From Gamarada debralockiae (lineage: Eukaryota > Ascomycota > Leotiomycetes > Helotiales > Hyphodiscaceae): 64,000 nt of DNA. The notes beneath the pieces are model-generated. The model did no database searches. It saw only the letters and a list, made by a program, of their open reading frames with translations, and was not told the origin of the DNA. The position numbers and the translations under genes were made by a program. The stretch lies in assembly GCA_002803225.1 (NCBI GenBank), contig NXFV01001148.1, forward strand, positions 17,626 to 81,625, written 5' to 3'. This document shows, in pieces, positions 9,589-21,694 of this stretch (positions are counted from its first letter, which is position 1; each line of letters starts with the position of its first letter).

Positions 9589-10182
9589 ACAGAATGGACT
9601 GAGTTGTCCATTACCATCGAATCAACCGTCCTTTGGACATTCCCTCAATTCAGCTCCCAACGCTGCCCAAATGAGGTCCGCAATTTGATTTGGGTGTTCA
9701 AAGTCGCTGACGTGGGGCCACGAGTCGTTGAAATTGAGTATAAATCGGACATCAACGGTGAAGGATCAGAAATGGCTATTTCGCGAACTTGTATCCCCAT
9801 CTTTCTCCGTCTTTGCCAAGGATCTCCGGTGGTAGCCCTGAGACGATTGAAAATTTTATTTGGGAGACGTGATTCCGAGGACGAGCACAAGATATTCTTC
9901 GACGGAAACGCCGATATCCTGCACATCGCGATCACCCCCCAACTGAGTAACTTAGCAAGCAGGGCTAAGGAACACCGCAATGTTGTCAGGAACATGGCGT
10001 TGGGGAAGAGGAATATTCTGGATTCAGATCGGGTATCTCTTCTGGCGGAGGAAATCGGTCCAAATTCGAGGATTTGGATGATGGTATTTGGACGGGAGAG
10101 GGATGATAGTGACGTTCTTACAAGGACGATAAGATATAGAGAACTGCATCCGCCGCTGAGAGAAGGGACACGATCGATATAG
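9589..10182 (+). pseudogene. 2EXR-like domain fragment without a start codon
   Basis: The 197-codon frame carries the layout of the fungal 2EXR domain: WTFPQFSS, NEVRNLIWVF, GPRVVEIEYK, CIPIFLRLCQGSPVVALRR, then KIFFDGNADILHI and VVRNMALGK. The consensus begins with FP-x-LPxELR-x-x-IW and has a P-x-LL-x-VCxESR block. Here several conserved positions have drifted (LPPEL is RCPNEV, CRESR is CQGSP) and no ATG follows the upstream stop at 9586. It is probably a truncated or decaying gene. 2EXR proteins are a very large fungal family of unknown function. Confidence 0.55.
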
Positions 10183-10710
10183 ATTCAACGAAGGCACGTC
10201 AGTCAGACTGGTCAGTGTACGAAGGAGACTGGGTAAAGGAAACGCATGAGGTTTGGAGAGCGTATCTGCCTGGACTTCAACTGGAAGGATGGAAACGGAT
10301 TTGCGAAACCAGAAAGAAATGGAAACTGCAGTAAGCCGACTTAGCTCCTGTTGAAGAAGGATTCTCGGCTGTTGAAGTAGAAAAGGCAAGGTTTTACGAA
10401 CTACGCCAAGTGTAAGGGGAGGTAGTCCAAGAGTATACATTATGAAGAAGGTACTCCTCGTATATGCAGGCGACTTGAAGGTCTAGCATGAGAAACAAAT
10501 GCAATTCGCCTGGGAAAAGGTTCAAATGGACGACGTATCGACGACTGGATAGCCTGTCAACGACGGAATTAATATTTGAGTATAGTATTATTTAGATTGC
10601 GTAAAGGGAACACATATACAATAACAAAGCTTCCAAATCCCAATGCTGCTAAGTTTCAAAGGACAGTGACGAGAAGACTGTGCCAGAGCGGGGCACAGTC
10701 ACGTGGATAC

Positions 10711-11595
10711 TCAGTGTCCGTAATTGCGTTCCTCTCTTCCGTCTGTCCAGCTTGTGCAGTTGACACATCGTTTAGCCTATTTGAAGGGTAAGTAGATGTA
10801 CTGGCTTGGTACCAAGAGAAGGCGACTCGACCTTTACGCTGATCCACTTCCTGCAATACTTGCACTTCACGGTATGTTTGATGATAGGGTCGTCCGAAAG
10901 CCATTCATAGATACTAGCAATAGCGTACAGTGCCAGTCCTACTCCCATGAAATTCAAGACCTTGTTGATGAACGTCCTATTTTGAAAGTCAGCTCGAGTT
11001 GCTCCTTCCCTTTTCACCACAGTCTGAGCTCAAGTCAACTGGCTACGATGGCCACGAGGAATCTAGGATGGGAACTCAAACTCACCCGTAGGCCATAACA
11101 ACTGCACCATCTTTCACAGCCTGATCCAAGGTGTTGTACCCGCCATGTTTGAGAGTCTGATTGTAGTGATTGCCCGGTCTCAAAATGGCGAACTTCTCAT
11201 CCATGTTCTTCTGCATGAAAGGGAGGAGAGAAAGTGGCGGAAGCAGAATGTCTGAGACAAAAGATGTCACCAATGTGGTAAAAGCGGCAGCTATGCTATA
11301 AGATTGTAAGTTAAAGTTTTCTTTGAGAATCGTTACTCATGAGGGGCCGGATGCTCAATACGCGCAACGGGGCCAATAATCGAGAGATAGAAGGGACTTC
11401 TCCAAGGCTTCATAGAGACGGTAGGGAGATAAAACACAGCGCAATTACAACGTACATCAACCCTACAGCAACTTCCAAAACATTGTCTTGCAAAGCAAAG
11501 TCAATGAAGCCTGTCCACATTCGCTTTGCACGCGTCGTGACCTCGCGCCCAGCATGCTCAAGAAGCTCCCCGCTGTCCTCGAGTCGAATAGGCAT
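10711..11595 (-). CDS. mscL: MscL-family mechanosensitive channel with C-terminal zinc ribbon
   Basis: Large-conductance mechanosensitive channel homologue that releases solutes on hypo-osmotic shock. Four exons join without frame breaks: 11595-11456, 11295-11086, 10976-10838, 10776-10711, giving 184 aa. The N-terminal helix and TM1 contain GFIDFALQDNVLEVAVGL and IAAAFTTLVTSFVSDILLPP, the MscL signature. A periplasmic-type loop (about 75-112) is followed by TM2 (INKVLNFMGVGLALYAIASI). The tail has CKYC and CVNC split across the last intron (CKYCRKWISAKRCVNC), a small zinc ribbon seen in fungal members. Missing the last intron would replace the second knuckle with unrelated sequence. Membrane location in fungi is uncertain (plasma membrane or organelle). 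Confidence 0.9.
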
Positions 11596-11999
11596 TGTGG
11601 TAAACTCTTATGTATGGGATTGAGTGTTAAAATTGAGGTTATGAAGTTGCTTCAACGCGTGAGGAATTCGAAAGAAGTTCTTGGACTCCAGGACGAGGAA
11701 GTTGGCACTCTTGGCAAAACACGACAGGGGTCTTGCACATGGCCTGGGCCGCCTTGAAGATTGCCCGCTCCACGACTCTCTCTCTAGATCATTTCATGTC
11801 TTTGAACTGTTCTATGGGGAGAACGATTTAGCATGTAATCGCTCAAATATTGGAGAAGTTTCATTCCTAAAAATTCCTTCCAAATCTGCCGTCGCAGGGA
11901 CTGACACGTGACCGCAGCACGATAGCGATAAGAGAAAAATAAATTTCTTAGGACATGGTGAACGGGAGTGTTTGTTTGTCAGCATGCACGATACTTGCG

Positions 12000-12683
12000 A
12001 TGGCCCCAAACCTTTCTGAAGATGAGATCGATGACCTGTTGTACCTGGCTCGTGTAGGAGAGAAGGAGGACTTCATTGCTCTGCAAAATGACCTCTGCGA
12101 CAGAGAGAAGGTTACGGTAACACAACTATTGGAATCGAGGGACGAGTTGAGTGGGAATGGAGTTCTGCATATGGCAGCCGCCAACGGTCATGATGGTAGG
12201 GCAATCGTTCAAATAGTTGAATGACTGAATTACTGACGGGATCTAGATCTCTTGACTCTTCTACTCGATACGCTTTCGAAACCATCCCCTCAAAACCCCG
12301 CGATGCTAGCGATCCTCAACGCACAGAACAAGTCAGGCAATACGGCGTTACACTGGGCGGCGTTGAACGGTCATCTGGAGTCTGTGAAGAAGTTAATCGA
12401 GTACGGCGCAGATCCTACGATTACGAACCACAAAGGGCACGATGCGGTATATGAGGCTGAGCTCAATGACAAGAAGGAAGTTGTAGAATGGGTACTCAAA
12501 GAAGGCGGAGAAGGACTGGAAGAGGGCTTTGGCGGTGATGCAACAGAAGGGGAGGCTACAGATGATCCCATCGAGGTGGACGACGGAGACGATCCTTCAA
12601 GTTCGCAGAACGATTGCACGAAGCTGGAGGACACGATAGACAAGATGAATATCAAGGAGGGCAGCCCGCCGGTTCAGGCATAA
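12000..12683 (+). CDS. YAR1: Yar1-like ankyrin-repeat protein
   Basis: Two exons (12000-12195, 12247-12683) encode 210 aa. The start MAPNLSEDEIDDLLYLARVG is chosen over an upstream in-frame ATG (11955) because fungal homologues begin with this acidic helix. Ankyrin repeats include NGVLHMAAANGHD and GNTALHWAALNGHLESVKKL, then ADPTITNHKGHDAVYEAEL and NDKKEVVEWVL. The C-terminal 65 residues are acidic (Asp/Glu-rich). In yeast Yar1 is a dedicated chaperone of ribosomal protein uS3 (Rps3), acting in cytosol and nucleus; that role is inferred by architecture. Length and acidic tail fit the family. Confidence 0.82.
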
Positions 12684-13010
12684 GGAAAGGATTGTGGAGA
12701 AGCATTTTCTGGAGTTGGCGGGCGTACAAAGGTTGGTTGGCTGCATCTGGTGCAATTATCGATTGTTCATGGTATTTCAGCGAATGAAAAGTCCCATTCC
12801 TCCTCGGACATCGTTCCTTTTCCTCGAATCATTGAAGAGTGTTGAGCAATTCAGATTGTCAATTTTGAGAAGGTTTTGCAGGTAGTACTTGTGGCCATTT
12901 CTACTCCTACACTATCCTACACAGTACCTTTATGTCGCTACCCCTTCGTCGTCCCTTTTTATGTCCATCCTTTATTACTCCGTCCTCGAGGCCCTTTCCC
13001 TTTCCGTCAC

Positions 13011-13522
13011 CTAGACACCAAACGCCAATGAAAAATCCAGCACAGCAGCCACCATTACGTTTCCACTCCAAGCAATCAATATCCATGATGACGATGATGG
13101 TAACTCCGCGACGATCTGTGAGAGTACGGAACCTAATCGCTCAGTTAGTAACTGAACCTCCATCAAACAGGGAAGGCTACACGTACCGATTCAACAACAT
13201 ATTTCGCTTCATCCAACTCCGTCAAATGCGTATCATACGCCCTCTTGACCATCACATTATAAACCTCCGTGGCTCTCTGCACAGCTAGTTTATATTTCTC
13301 TTCCGCGACCCTCGTGTTCTCACACACAACACAAGGACCCTGTCTCGACCCAAAATCATTCCCAATCTGATCCTCCTTGGGCTTCTTATTCGAGCACGGT
13401 CTTCCCTCGCGCGAGTCTCGGCAGAGCCAGTAAATCCATTTCGTGTATTCATGCGCTACCCCGCCTGCGCGGTAGAGATCGCATTCAGTGGAGCTGAGGT
13501 TTGTTGTTGTGTAGCGACACAT
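13011..13522 (-). CDS. Small Cys-containing hypothetical protein
   Basis: Exon 1 (13522-13187) opens with MCRYTTTNLSSTECDLY and carries CRDSREGRPC and GPCVVCENTR followed by a charged helix (EEKYKLAVQRATEVYNVMV). A gtacgt donor at 13186, a ttactaac branch site and a cacag acceptor at 13116 lead to a second exon (13115-13011) and a total of about 146 aa. No signal peptide. Cysteines at the start and in two CxnC pairs suggest a structural metal site, but I do not recognise the family. Exon 1 is well supported; the exon 2 frame is less certain. Confidence 0.5.
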
Positions 13523-14563
13523 CTTATCCTCCGTTCTGACACAGCTCAGACGTATTGGTTGAAATCGTAGCCTTGTAGTACTGTAGCGGGGCAACAACGT
13601 CAAAATGAAGTTTAGATTCAAGACGAGACCTGGGCTGTCGGGCGGGGGCTTTCGCTTTTAGGATTTCACATCGAGTCATATTCGAAGGCGAATATTTAGG
13701 CATCATTGCTGCCCAAAATGGTGAGTGTTGGGTGAGTTCAAATTGGTGAGTGTTTTGGGGTCTGTTTGCCTCCTTTGCCGCAGGCAGCCTCCTTGTTGGC
13801 TGAGCCGAATATAGACACCGCAGAGCCTTGTTTGCAAATCTGCACGATCACGAATGGGTGTGAGTAATCCTTGGAATCATGTGCAACGAAGATGATTCGT
13901 AGCCAATACGGCTATTTTTGTTTGGCTTTCTGGCAAGGCTCTCTGCGTGTTGGCTGATTACGTGTTGGCTGATGACGCGTTGTCACATGTTATGAAACTT
14001 TGATGGCTTAAATCGTGACCCCTTTCATCATGGGGTACTGCTTCAAATACTCAAGTGAGCAAATTATTCGTTTGCAAATCATCTTTGAGTTCGGTGATGC
14101 TTTCAAGTCAGGTTGCAATCCGCGAGCAGTTCTCCTAAACAAGCCGGAAGGCAGTTTTATTATTTGTCGCCGGCTTCTACCATCAGATTGGTGGCACAAT
14201 TTCAAAGATACCCATAGATCCGGGTTACGGTGAAGCGTGAAGAAGAAAGTTTTGAGGTGTAGGTTGTCTTCTGCAGCATGACATTCTATGCAATTTAAGA
14301 TGGAAGAATGTACATGTGTTTTCAATTTGACAAACAATCAGATTTGGCTTGGACGCTTCGCTTTGTAAGGTCAAATCTAAGATTGTTTCCTATTTAATTT
14401 ATGGCAACGGCTTTCGAAACCAAATTCTGGTCGGGAGGAAGCCAGCGTCGCGGGACTGTGTGTTGAATTTTCCATATTGTATCAAGCTGCAACTCCGAGA
14501 AATATAAGATGGCATCCATTCCACCGCCTACATCTCTAGTTACGCCTTCCTCCATCAGTCAAA

Positions 14564-14985
14564 ATGGCCTCCAACGATAACCCATCAAGCGGTCCCCCAT
14601 CACATACCCTCCACGATCTACCCACATACCCTCCACGATCTACCCATTCTGACAATCCAGGATCACTCCTGGAACCCACAAACTTCGGCCTGCACACCTT
14701 ACCAGCCCAAATCAATCCCATCATAACAGCCAGCGATCCCTAGACACCTGCTGACTTAGAGCCCTGCGCTATTCTGATTGTCAAGCGCACTCTAACAAAG
14801 CCCGCCATCCTTCGAGGCAACAAGCCGAAGTAGGAGATTACCACCAGATTCTCAGCTTCCCGGAAGTTGAGAGTATCGCAACTATCAAGAATCTTAAGAC
14901 TCGATATGAGGGTGATATGCCATGGGAGACATATTTATATTTTCCCCTGGGGTGTTCGGGATGTGTCCTTGTCACGGTGTGAAAA
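14564..14985 (+). pseudogene. Decayed ORF (unassigned)
   Basis: An ATG in good context (tcaaaatggc) starts MASNDNPSSGPPSHTLHDLP, reaching a TAG at 14741 after 59 codons. The same frame continues TPADLEPCAILIVKRTLTKP, and a neighbouring frame then reads YHQILSFPEVESIATIKNLK and MPWETYLYFPLG before more stops. This looks like one old gene with a nonsense change and a frameshift. Family not identified. Confidence 0.4.
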
Positions 14986-15530
14986 TATTGGAGGACAGTA
15001 AAGGCTCTTCGTTGAGTTTGTTGAATGTTCACCATTTGGTTCTTGCAATATTACTTGAAGGTCACGAAAAGCTGTTCAACGCACTGAAGACAGCTTGGAT
15101 GATAGAGATACTCATTTCCATGTTCACTAGCCATCACTTCCGTAGCTCTGACGTTGTCACTATGATCTTCAAAGCAGAGCGGAATACTTTGTCTGTTTAT
15201 CAACATGAACAAGCCCTTCCATCCGGGTGACGGATGTCTGAAACCCTTGTTCCATGGGTTCTTGCACTCAAAAGGACTGGCCTTCATGTCACATTCCATC
15301 AAATCCTATGTTTGAAAGACTTGCAGCTAGTGGTATGTGCATCAGGCAGGCACATCGTCTAGGAAACAATGAATTGCTCAAAGAAGCAACGTCAGCGATG
15401 AATAAGAAGACCTCAAGCTGTGCCAAGCTATGCCTTTCATGAAGCAAACTTCGCTCGCATTGGTGAGTAGATATAAGGTGGCAGCCTCTCGCTTCCGGAA
15501 AAGCCATACCTAAATCAAGCATCGTTCAAA

Positions 15531-15936
15531 ATGGCGGACAAACGCCGCATCCTGTCAATTCTCCATCTACGCGCCCTAAAGATATCCCGAACTTCGAAGT
15601 TCACCAGCCAACCATTCAGGAGCACCTCCTCTTCCACCAGCCAACCTAGAAAAGTCAGCTGAGGAAGAATCCAACCACGGAGACGGCAGCGATGAAGGAG
15701 TCAGCCTAGAAGAAGCCCACCCAGAACAAGAAAATTCGAAAGATGCCCCTCCAAAGGATGCCACTACAAAAGAAGCCGACCCACAAGACGCCTGCCCAGT
15801 AGAAGCCAGCCACCCTCCTCAAGCTCCTCTGTCCGAATCTTTGAACGTCGGAGGCTTCCCGACCCAAGCAGGTCAAACGCTTGGCACAGTTCCAACCACC
15901 AAACACAAATCCATTCCCTACAAGAAGACAGAGTAA
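15531..15936 (+). pseudogene. Decayed acidic, Pro-rich ORF (unassigned)
   Basis: An ATG in the context ttcaaaatggc starts MADKRRILSILHLRALK. After a +1 shift a long acidic/proline-rich frame follows (SAEEESNHGDGSDEGVSLEE, DPQDACPVEASHPPQAP, ending SIPYKKTE at 15934). A stop near 15577 blocks the second frame from the ATG. It resembles the start-site context of the decayed ORF at 14564, suggesting two members of one local family. Alternatively an unrecognised intron joins the frames. Confidence 0.35.
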
Positions 15937-16236
15937 ATCGTTTATGTAGAGGTGCTGGATGTATTTAACAGTTGATCGTCGCTTCATGTGTGTCATCTGA
16001 TTTTGCTGGGCAGTTTAGGAGATTGAACGGAATGGGGAAAAGTGGATGAATGACATATGTCTTGTCTGTAATGTAAGTATAGACCACATTGCTTCGCAAG
16101 ATACCTCTCCTTAAATGGCAGTGCGAGCGCACACGATCACGAAACTCTGCAGGATTTGAGAAAACAAGGTTAATCAGATTGATGAATGGCTATCTGGTAA
16201 GATGGCCAACTTGACGGTAGTGCAGAAATAATGGTA

Positions 16237-17450
16237 TCAAGTCGCCTTCTCGCTCTGCTGTTCTGCCGGCGCAGGGGAAGCACATTGTTTCTTCTGCTCG
16301 GCCAATCTCCGTCTTTGTTCATCTCGCTCCTGAATCTGAGTGTTGATATTAAAGTGTGCACTCTTGATGCCTCTGAAGAGCTCATGAGCCGTGATATCCT
16401 TTAGTGGATGCCGAAACTTTCCTGTAATTGGCGTGGTCAAAGTATCGGTATCTATTGGTATGGGGGAGTGAGCTCGGAGAACGAAAACGATGGAGAAGCG
16501 GTACCCTCGTGCAGGTTTTGGAGGGGGATGTTCTGCATCGAGTGGAAGAGGAGGATCTGGATATGAACGAACCAGATGGCCTCCAGATCGGTATCGGCCG
16601 TTGGAAAGTCGTTCGAGTTGGCGACCGACGAGGAGACTGCCAGCTGGTCGTTCGTAGGTTCGCTCGATTTGGAAATACTTTTGGACATGGCGATCCCAGA
16701 CCTCCAACCCGGGTGTATCGCCATTCACGAGGCTCAGCAATCCGAGATCTCTGTGTGCTGTAGAACTTGCGTGTTAAGGCGATGACAAAAACGGTCAAAG
16801 AAGGACAGTGAGAGGAAGCCACACATACGTTCAGCAACAGTCTTCGATTCTTTCCCCTCAAATCCTTCATATCTGAACAAGCGCAACATAGTTGCAGTCT
16901 TTTCAATAGGTAACTTCGCGCATGGATGGGAATATTGAGTAAGAGCTTCGGCAGAGAGCCCCAAGCTCTCAGCTATGCGTCCCAGAATCTCGTTCAAGAG
17001 CCCTCCAGCTTCCGCCCAGTACGCTACGGCAGCATCTTTGAGTTCCTTCGGAGTGCTTTCTAAACATCGAAGCGTGATCAATTCCTTTTCGCCTTCAATC
17101 CGACTCCATCCTTCTTCACTACCTATTTCGGTCTTAAATGTCTCCTTGTAAGACAATGGGAGGTCGAAAAAGGTTCGGCTCGCCCGAAATAGGGCTTGGG
17201 AGGCGTCATGTAGCTTGTCGGTGGGAGTTTCGTATGTGACTGTCGACCATCCTTGATCGTCCAGAGCGTGTTGATGGTATGGGAGGACTTTGGGGAAAGT
17301 GACTGGTCTCAGAGGCGGAAGAAACTCTTCCTGATCATCTTGCACGTGATGGTCATGTGTTTTGCCATGGCCAGGCTCCTCGGTGTTCCCGGCGAGGCGA
17401 CCGGGCACGAGGCGAGAGGTGATGGATTTGAGTGCCGCTGTGGCAGTCAT
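16237..17450 (-). CDS. 2-oxoglutarate/Fe(II)-dependent oxygenase (isopenicillin N synthase-like)
   Basis: Two exons (17450-16829, 16757-16237; 71-bp intron) encode 380 aa of the plant-type 2OG-Fe(II) dioxygenase fold. Iron ligands are H209 and D211 in EPHRDLGLLSLVNGDTPG and H268 in YRSGGHLV. The 2-oxoglutarate anchor is R294-x-S296 in GYRFSIVFVL. The intron splits the codon just before the H-x-D motif. The N-terminal half has the usual DIOX_N helices (LFRASRTFFDLPLSYKETF). The C-terminus is a Gln/Arg-rich coiled tail. Such enzymes act in secondary metabolism or detoxification; the substrate cannot be inferred and no other biosynthetic genes are adjacent. The start is the first ATG; an in-frame GTG lies just upstream. 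Confidence 0.88.
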
Positions 17451-18577
17451 GGAGGTCACAGTCGGAAATTTATTAGAATGTTATTCGAAAAGAGTGTATT
17501 TGCACAAATGGAAGAACGTTGGCAAATATGTAACTATCGCCCTGTGACAAATGGATTCGGTGACGTCGTCTCAAAGAAATTTAGCGTGAGGCGGTGCACG
17601 CTTCAGCCACATCAATCATGCGCGTCAAATAGTCAAACATCCATCCTTCAACAAGTCAGATACCGCATTAATTGGTTTATAAGACCCTAATTTGCGCATT
17701 AAATTTCAACACTTCAGACCCCCTTTGCGGGAGTATTTTTGGTGTGTTGCCAGCATCTTATAAATAGGGGCGAAAAGGGGGTGGGGGGAGGGTGTCTTGT
17801 AGTAGGGTTGGAGTCTTAAGAAACTAATTAATACGGTACTTCGTCAGAATTACAGTAATACCGGCTCTTTATGATGTTATAAGTGGCAGATATTGACTCT
17901 GGGGTCTCCGGGTCTCCGGGGGCCTCGTCCCTCACCTCCTCGTCTTGATGCTCACGGTGAGTTTGAGAGGTCGCAAATTCCGAACTCGAATGTTTTCTCT
18001 GCTCGGATTCATTTTCTACGAAGCATCAAGCTTCCATTCAGTTGGTTGGCTTGTATTTATGATTTGAACTTTGCTTCTAGTTACCGTTAGCAATAATTGG
18101 GATTGGGACTTGCCTTGAAAGGGTGCCCCTTCAGTCGATGCATAGGCCTGCCAAGTCCCAAGTGAGGTCTGGCCATCATGTCGATTGGAAACCCCGACCT
18201 AGATCTATTTTGTGCGTTTTCAATTGACTTAACAGTGAAATCAAATACCAACACGATGCAGTAAAACAATTTTGTGTATAGAGGCTTGCAGCCTTGCGAA
18301 TTCGAAATGAACTCAAACCAACTTTCAAGTGAATTCTCTGAGCTCGTTAGTACCATCTTGCTCTACCACCCTTCCCCACACACATTCAACCTCTCGACAA
18401 ACCTTCAACCTCCTCCGCACGATCTCAACATTGCAACAAACAAACCAAGGCACAACCAAAGTACTCTCCAATCACATCACATGCAGCTAAATCTTTTAAC
18501 AACGCTATCTAGCAAATCTCTCAACATCAATCTCACCTTACAACTCCCACAAACCTCTCCTCTCAACATTTCCCAAC
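17451..18577. other. Intergenic, ending in a C/A-rich leader
   Basis: No gene seen. The last 200 bp (18365-18577) are rich in cctc/caac and lack G, like many fungal promoter/5'-UTR stretches, and lead directly to the secreted-protein relic. Confidence 0.5.
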
Positions 18578-19069
18578 ATGAAGGTCATCATTTTCCTCAT
18601 GTTCCTTGTCACTCTCCTCACTTTCGCCATCGCAACTACTCTTCCTGATCTTCCTTTCAACATCACTGAACACGCAGAGCTGTTGGCAGCCGTTTAAGTA
18701 ATCCGCATTATATTTTTGTTTCACACAGCGTTTGAAAAGTGAACTCGTCAGAGCACTCGCTGACTGTGAAACTCAGACAGTTAAGATGGGACCACACTGG
18801 TGGTGCTGCGTAGGACAAGGTCCCGGTTTCTGCAACGTTGCACGGGAACAGTTCCAGGGCACTTGGGGCAAATTTGGGACAAGGGTTGTGTCTACGATAG
18901 ATACTGCAATCCCTTCTGCAACGAGATGCAACAAGTCGCTGGATACAAATAGAATTACGACACCCACACTGTTCCTGGATCCCCATTATTTCATTTCGAC
19001 ACGGTCAATAATGGCACCTGCGTGGCGTCGTCACTTTCGATTGGTATCGTTGGGCTGGTCAAACAATAG
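18578..19069 (+). pseudogene. Small secreted Cys-rich protein, probably broken
   Basis: The ATG at 18578 opens a clear signal peptide (MKVIIFLMFLVTLLTFAIAT) followed by TLPDLPFNITEHAELLAAV and a TAA at 18695. Downstream DNA still encodes cysteine-rich peptide in one frame (RALADCETQT, HWWCCVGQGPGFCNV) and then in another (KGCVYDRYCNPFCNEMQQ, a TAG, FHFDTVNNGTCVASS). A cacag acceptor precedes the second part, but the implied intron is only about 37 bp, below the usual fungal minimum. I read this as an effector-like secreted protein damaged by a deletion, a frameshift and a nonsense change; a mis-modelled multi-intron gene is the alternative. Confidence 0.4.
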
Positions 19070-21694
19070 ATAATTTGATCTACATGCCGAACTTCAATTT
19101 TTCTGGGCAAGGAATATGGCAGCTTCAAGGGAGCTTGTTCATGCGGCAGAGAGGGCTTGGATTATCGACGGGTTTGAGCTTGTGTTTGCACGTTTCCTTG
19201 CCCTATTCAGTAGGTGGTGCGGTAGACAGCGGGTGGAGGGGGGAGGGAAAGGGATAGCGAGATTTGGGCCGAATCTGGGCTTGTGCTTGCCGGTTCCCTT
19301 GCTGAACATGAATTAGAGCCTTGGTCAGCTACCTGCATGGAGATCTGAGATTCAGAGAGCTTAGTACAGGGGCTCGTACACCATTATCTGATTTGGCACT
19401 GAGCGATGGAGTTATTACGCAAGAGAAGCCCTTGCTTGCTTTCCACAAATGGATATGAGGAATAGGATAACGAAAGTCTCTTGAGATATGCGGAAATCTG
19501 GTCTCATGCATGAGCTTCTGCTTCTTACTTTAGAGCAAATGTAGAGCTTGCATTGCCTTTCGAAATTTCTGAGAGTGGATTTTGATAAGGAAATGGCGGA
19601 TCGTGAAAATGTCATGAATTGGATCAAGTGTCCCGTATCTTGGCCATTTTGATTTCTTATCTGCTCTCGATTCCTACCCTGTCTCAGTGATCAGAAGAAG
19701 GGCAAAGCTTGTCAGCCACCAAAATTAATTCCAACCCAATCTTCTCTATCACATATCACCCGAAGTAGAACTTCTCGCTCTGCTAGCATTGTAATCTCTC
19801 ATCTAATGTCCATTTCTCCATCGGCTAAACTCCACACTCTCCTTATAGTCCACATAAACGCAGCGGCAAGATTGATTTGCGCAATGACAGAGTTCCCTTG
19901 TCCCAACAGGCAAGAACGTATTCTATGGCATCGAGATGCAAGCACCAGTCCTATTGTTCTCCACAATGTAGTTTATACGATCCTGACCGCGCTCGGAAGA
20001 AGAAGTTGTCTCCAGCACCTCAACACAGTCGCCGACCTCCATGATCATGTTGAACTCAGTATCTTTCTTTTTCTTCTTGATTCTCTCTGGTGCTCGCATG
20101 ATTTGTAGTATAGCGCCGATCTATTGACCTTCGAGAGCCCAGGGCTTAGCGACAGTCTTGCTTGTTGAGACGGCTGGTGGGCTAGAGCTGCCATGTTGTT
20201 TCGCCTCAGAAGTGTTGGAGTCAACGCCGTCACCCATCGTCTTCGCTCGTCCAACCATCTGGCATGGTTGAGAAGCATCCTCCCATCTAACTCTATTCTC
20301 AGTACACCATCGCACTTGAACCGTAATATCCTTCCCTTCTCAAATGACCCTCGTCGATCCGCTGCCCCAAAGTCAGTTTGTCCGCACTGCCATAGTTCAT
20401 TTCAACTAAGATCTTCTCGTTTGGGAAGATAGGATGGCAGCCGTGGCCCACTGGCTGTGGAGTCAATTCGTTGAACGTAATGGCATCGCGGGTCCGAGGC
20501 GATGATGTGGCTTCCATGCTGGAGAGTTCTGTGAGGACTGCTGCTACACTTGATTTGGAATCTGGAGAAGGGAGAGGCTGGTTCGTCCATCAAGGCATTG
20601 CGTCCGGCTTGTTGGAGTGAGTTGCCGTTAGGATGTGGTCAGCTGGATCCGTAGCGCTCTAATGAAGGAGGAGCAAACAAGCAGCCTTTTCTGAAAGATC
20701 AATATGCAGGATGTCCGACATTTAAAATGGCAGAAGAATATTCTAGCAGAAGAGGAACTTCAACTCGAACGTGCGAGAAATCACTTGTGGATAAAATCAC
20801 TTCAAAAAACGAAGGCTTCGAAAGATCAAAGGAATAATTCTGAAGGCGTTTCAAAAGAAAGGGTCGCGGAAGCCTGCAGTTGCTGCAACATGGGTTGTGC
20901 CAAGCCTGAAAGGAATGGATACCTGGCTTGCGGATACTTGCATAATAAAGCAGCAGGTGGATTTTCAACGTCTGGCATGGTGTTACGGAGGCATTTTGGC
21001 ACCCTTCATGGGATTTCTCACTGTTTTCATTGCAATCTGCGAAGATGGAGCGAGGGGATGCAAGTCAATTGGCTATTCAGGGGTATCAACCTTCGTACAT
21101 TGGCTTATCTTTGGTGGCTTGAATGCGGTAACCCACCTCAGAAACGTACGTTAGGCAACCCTTGATGAAGAAATATTGAGTCACGCAAGATAAAGAAAGG
21201 ACTCACAGCAAGAATGCAAGCCAATCTCATCGCAGGATCCCATATCCTCAACGATCTTCCTCCCTAATCTAGGGAAATCGTTCAGACCAGATGAGATTTC
21301 CACGTATCAGTGTGTCGGGAGTCTTGACTCCTTGGGCTTTGAAATTTTTTATCAGGAGGATATTGTCTTCTCTATTCCAGTATCTACTGCTAAACTCGCT
21401 CGGAGAGCGCTCGCCTCGTAAAGGAGTTCTCCTTACCCCCTTTCTACGTTAGTGTTTCGCTTAGGGTAGATAAGCCTTCCCCCGCACGGTCGCACCTCTT
21501 CCATCTTCATTCATCTCCCCTCGACGACGGCCATCATTGATTATCATCAAAACATCAGTCGTTCATCAATTTCAAAAGTAATTACGCTTATTAGATTATA
21601 AAACACGATTTAAAAGAGTGTAAGGCGACACAAAGGTCTTGTTCATCATGTTACCCGCTACTGACGAAATTGACCAGATTGCGACGACACGGCC
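19070..21694. other. Gene-poor stretch with weak coding remnants
   Basis: No intact gene supported. Minus-strand frames around 20300-20600 (LTPQPVGHGCHPIFPNEKI) and a plus-strand hydrophobic frame around 20940-21154 (FMGFLTVFIAICEDG, GVSTFVHWLIFGGLNAV) look like remnants of coding sequence but lack starts and are cut by stops. Confidence 0.4.

Noticed and set aside
20299..20600. Minus-strand gene near 20.3-20.6 kb
   Set aside because: Protein-like stretch but interrupted by a stop, with no start and no recognisable family.
21380..21480. Structured GC-rich patch (gagagcgctcgcctc) as RNA gene
   Set aside because: Only a short hairpin is visible and no known RNA motif.
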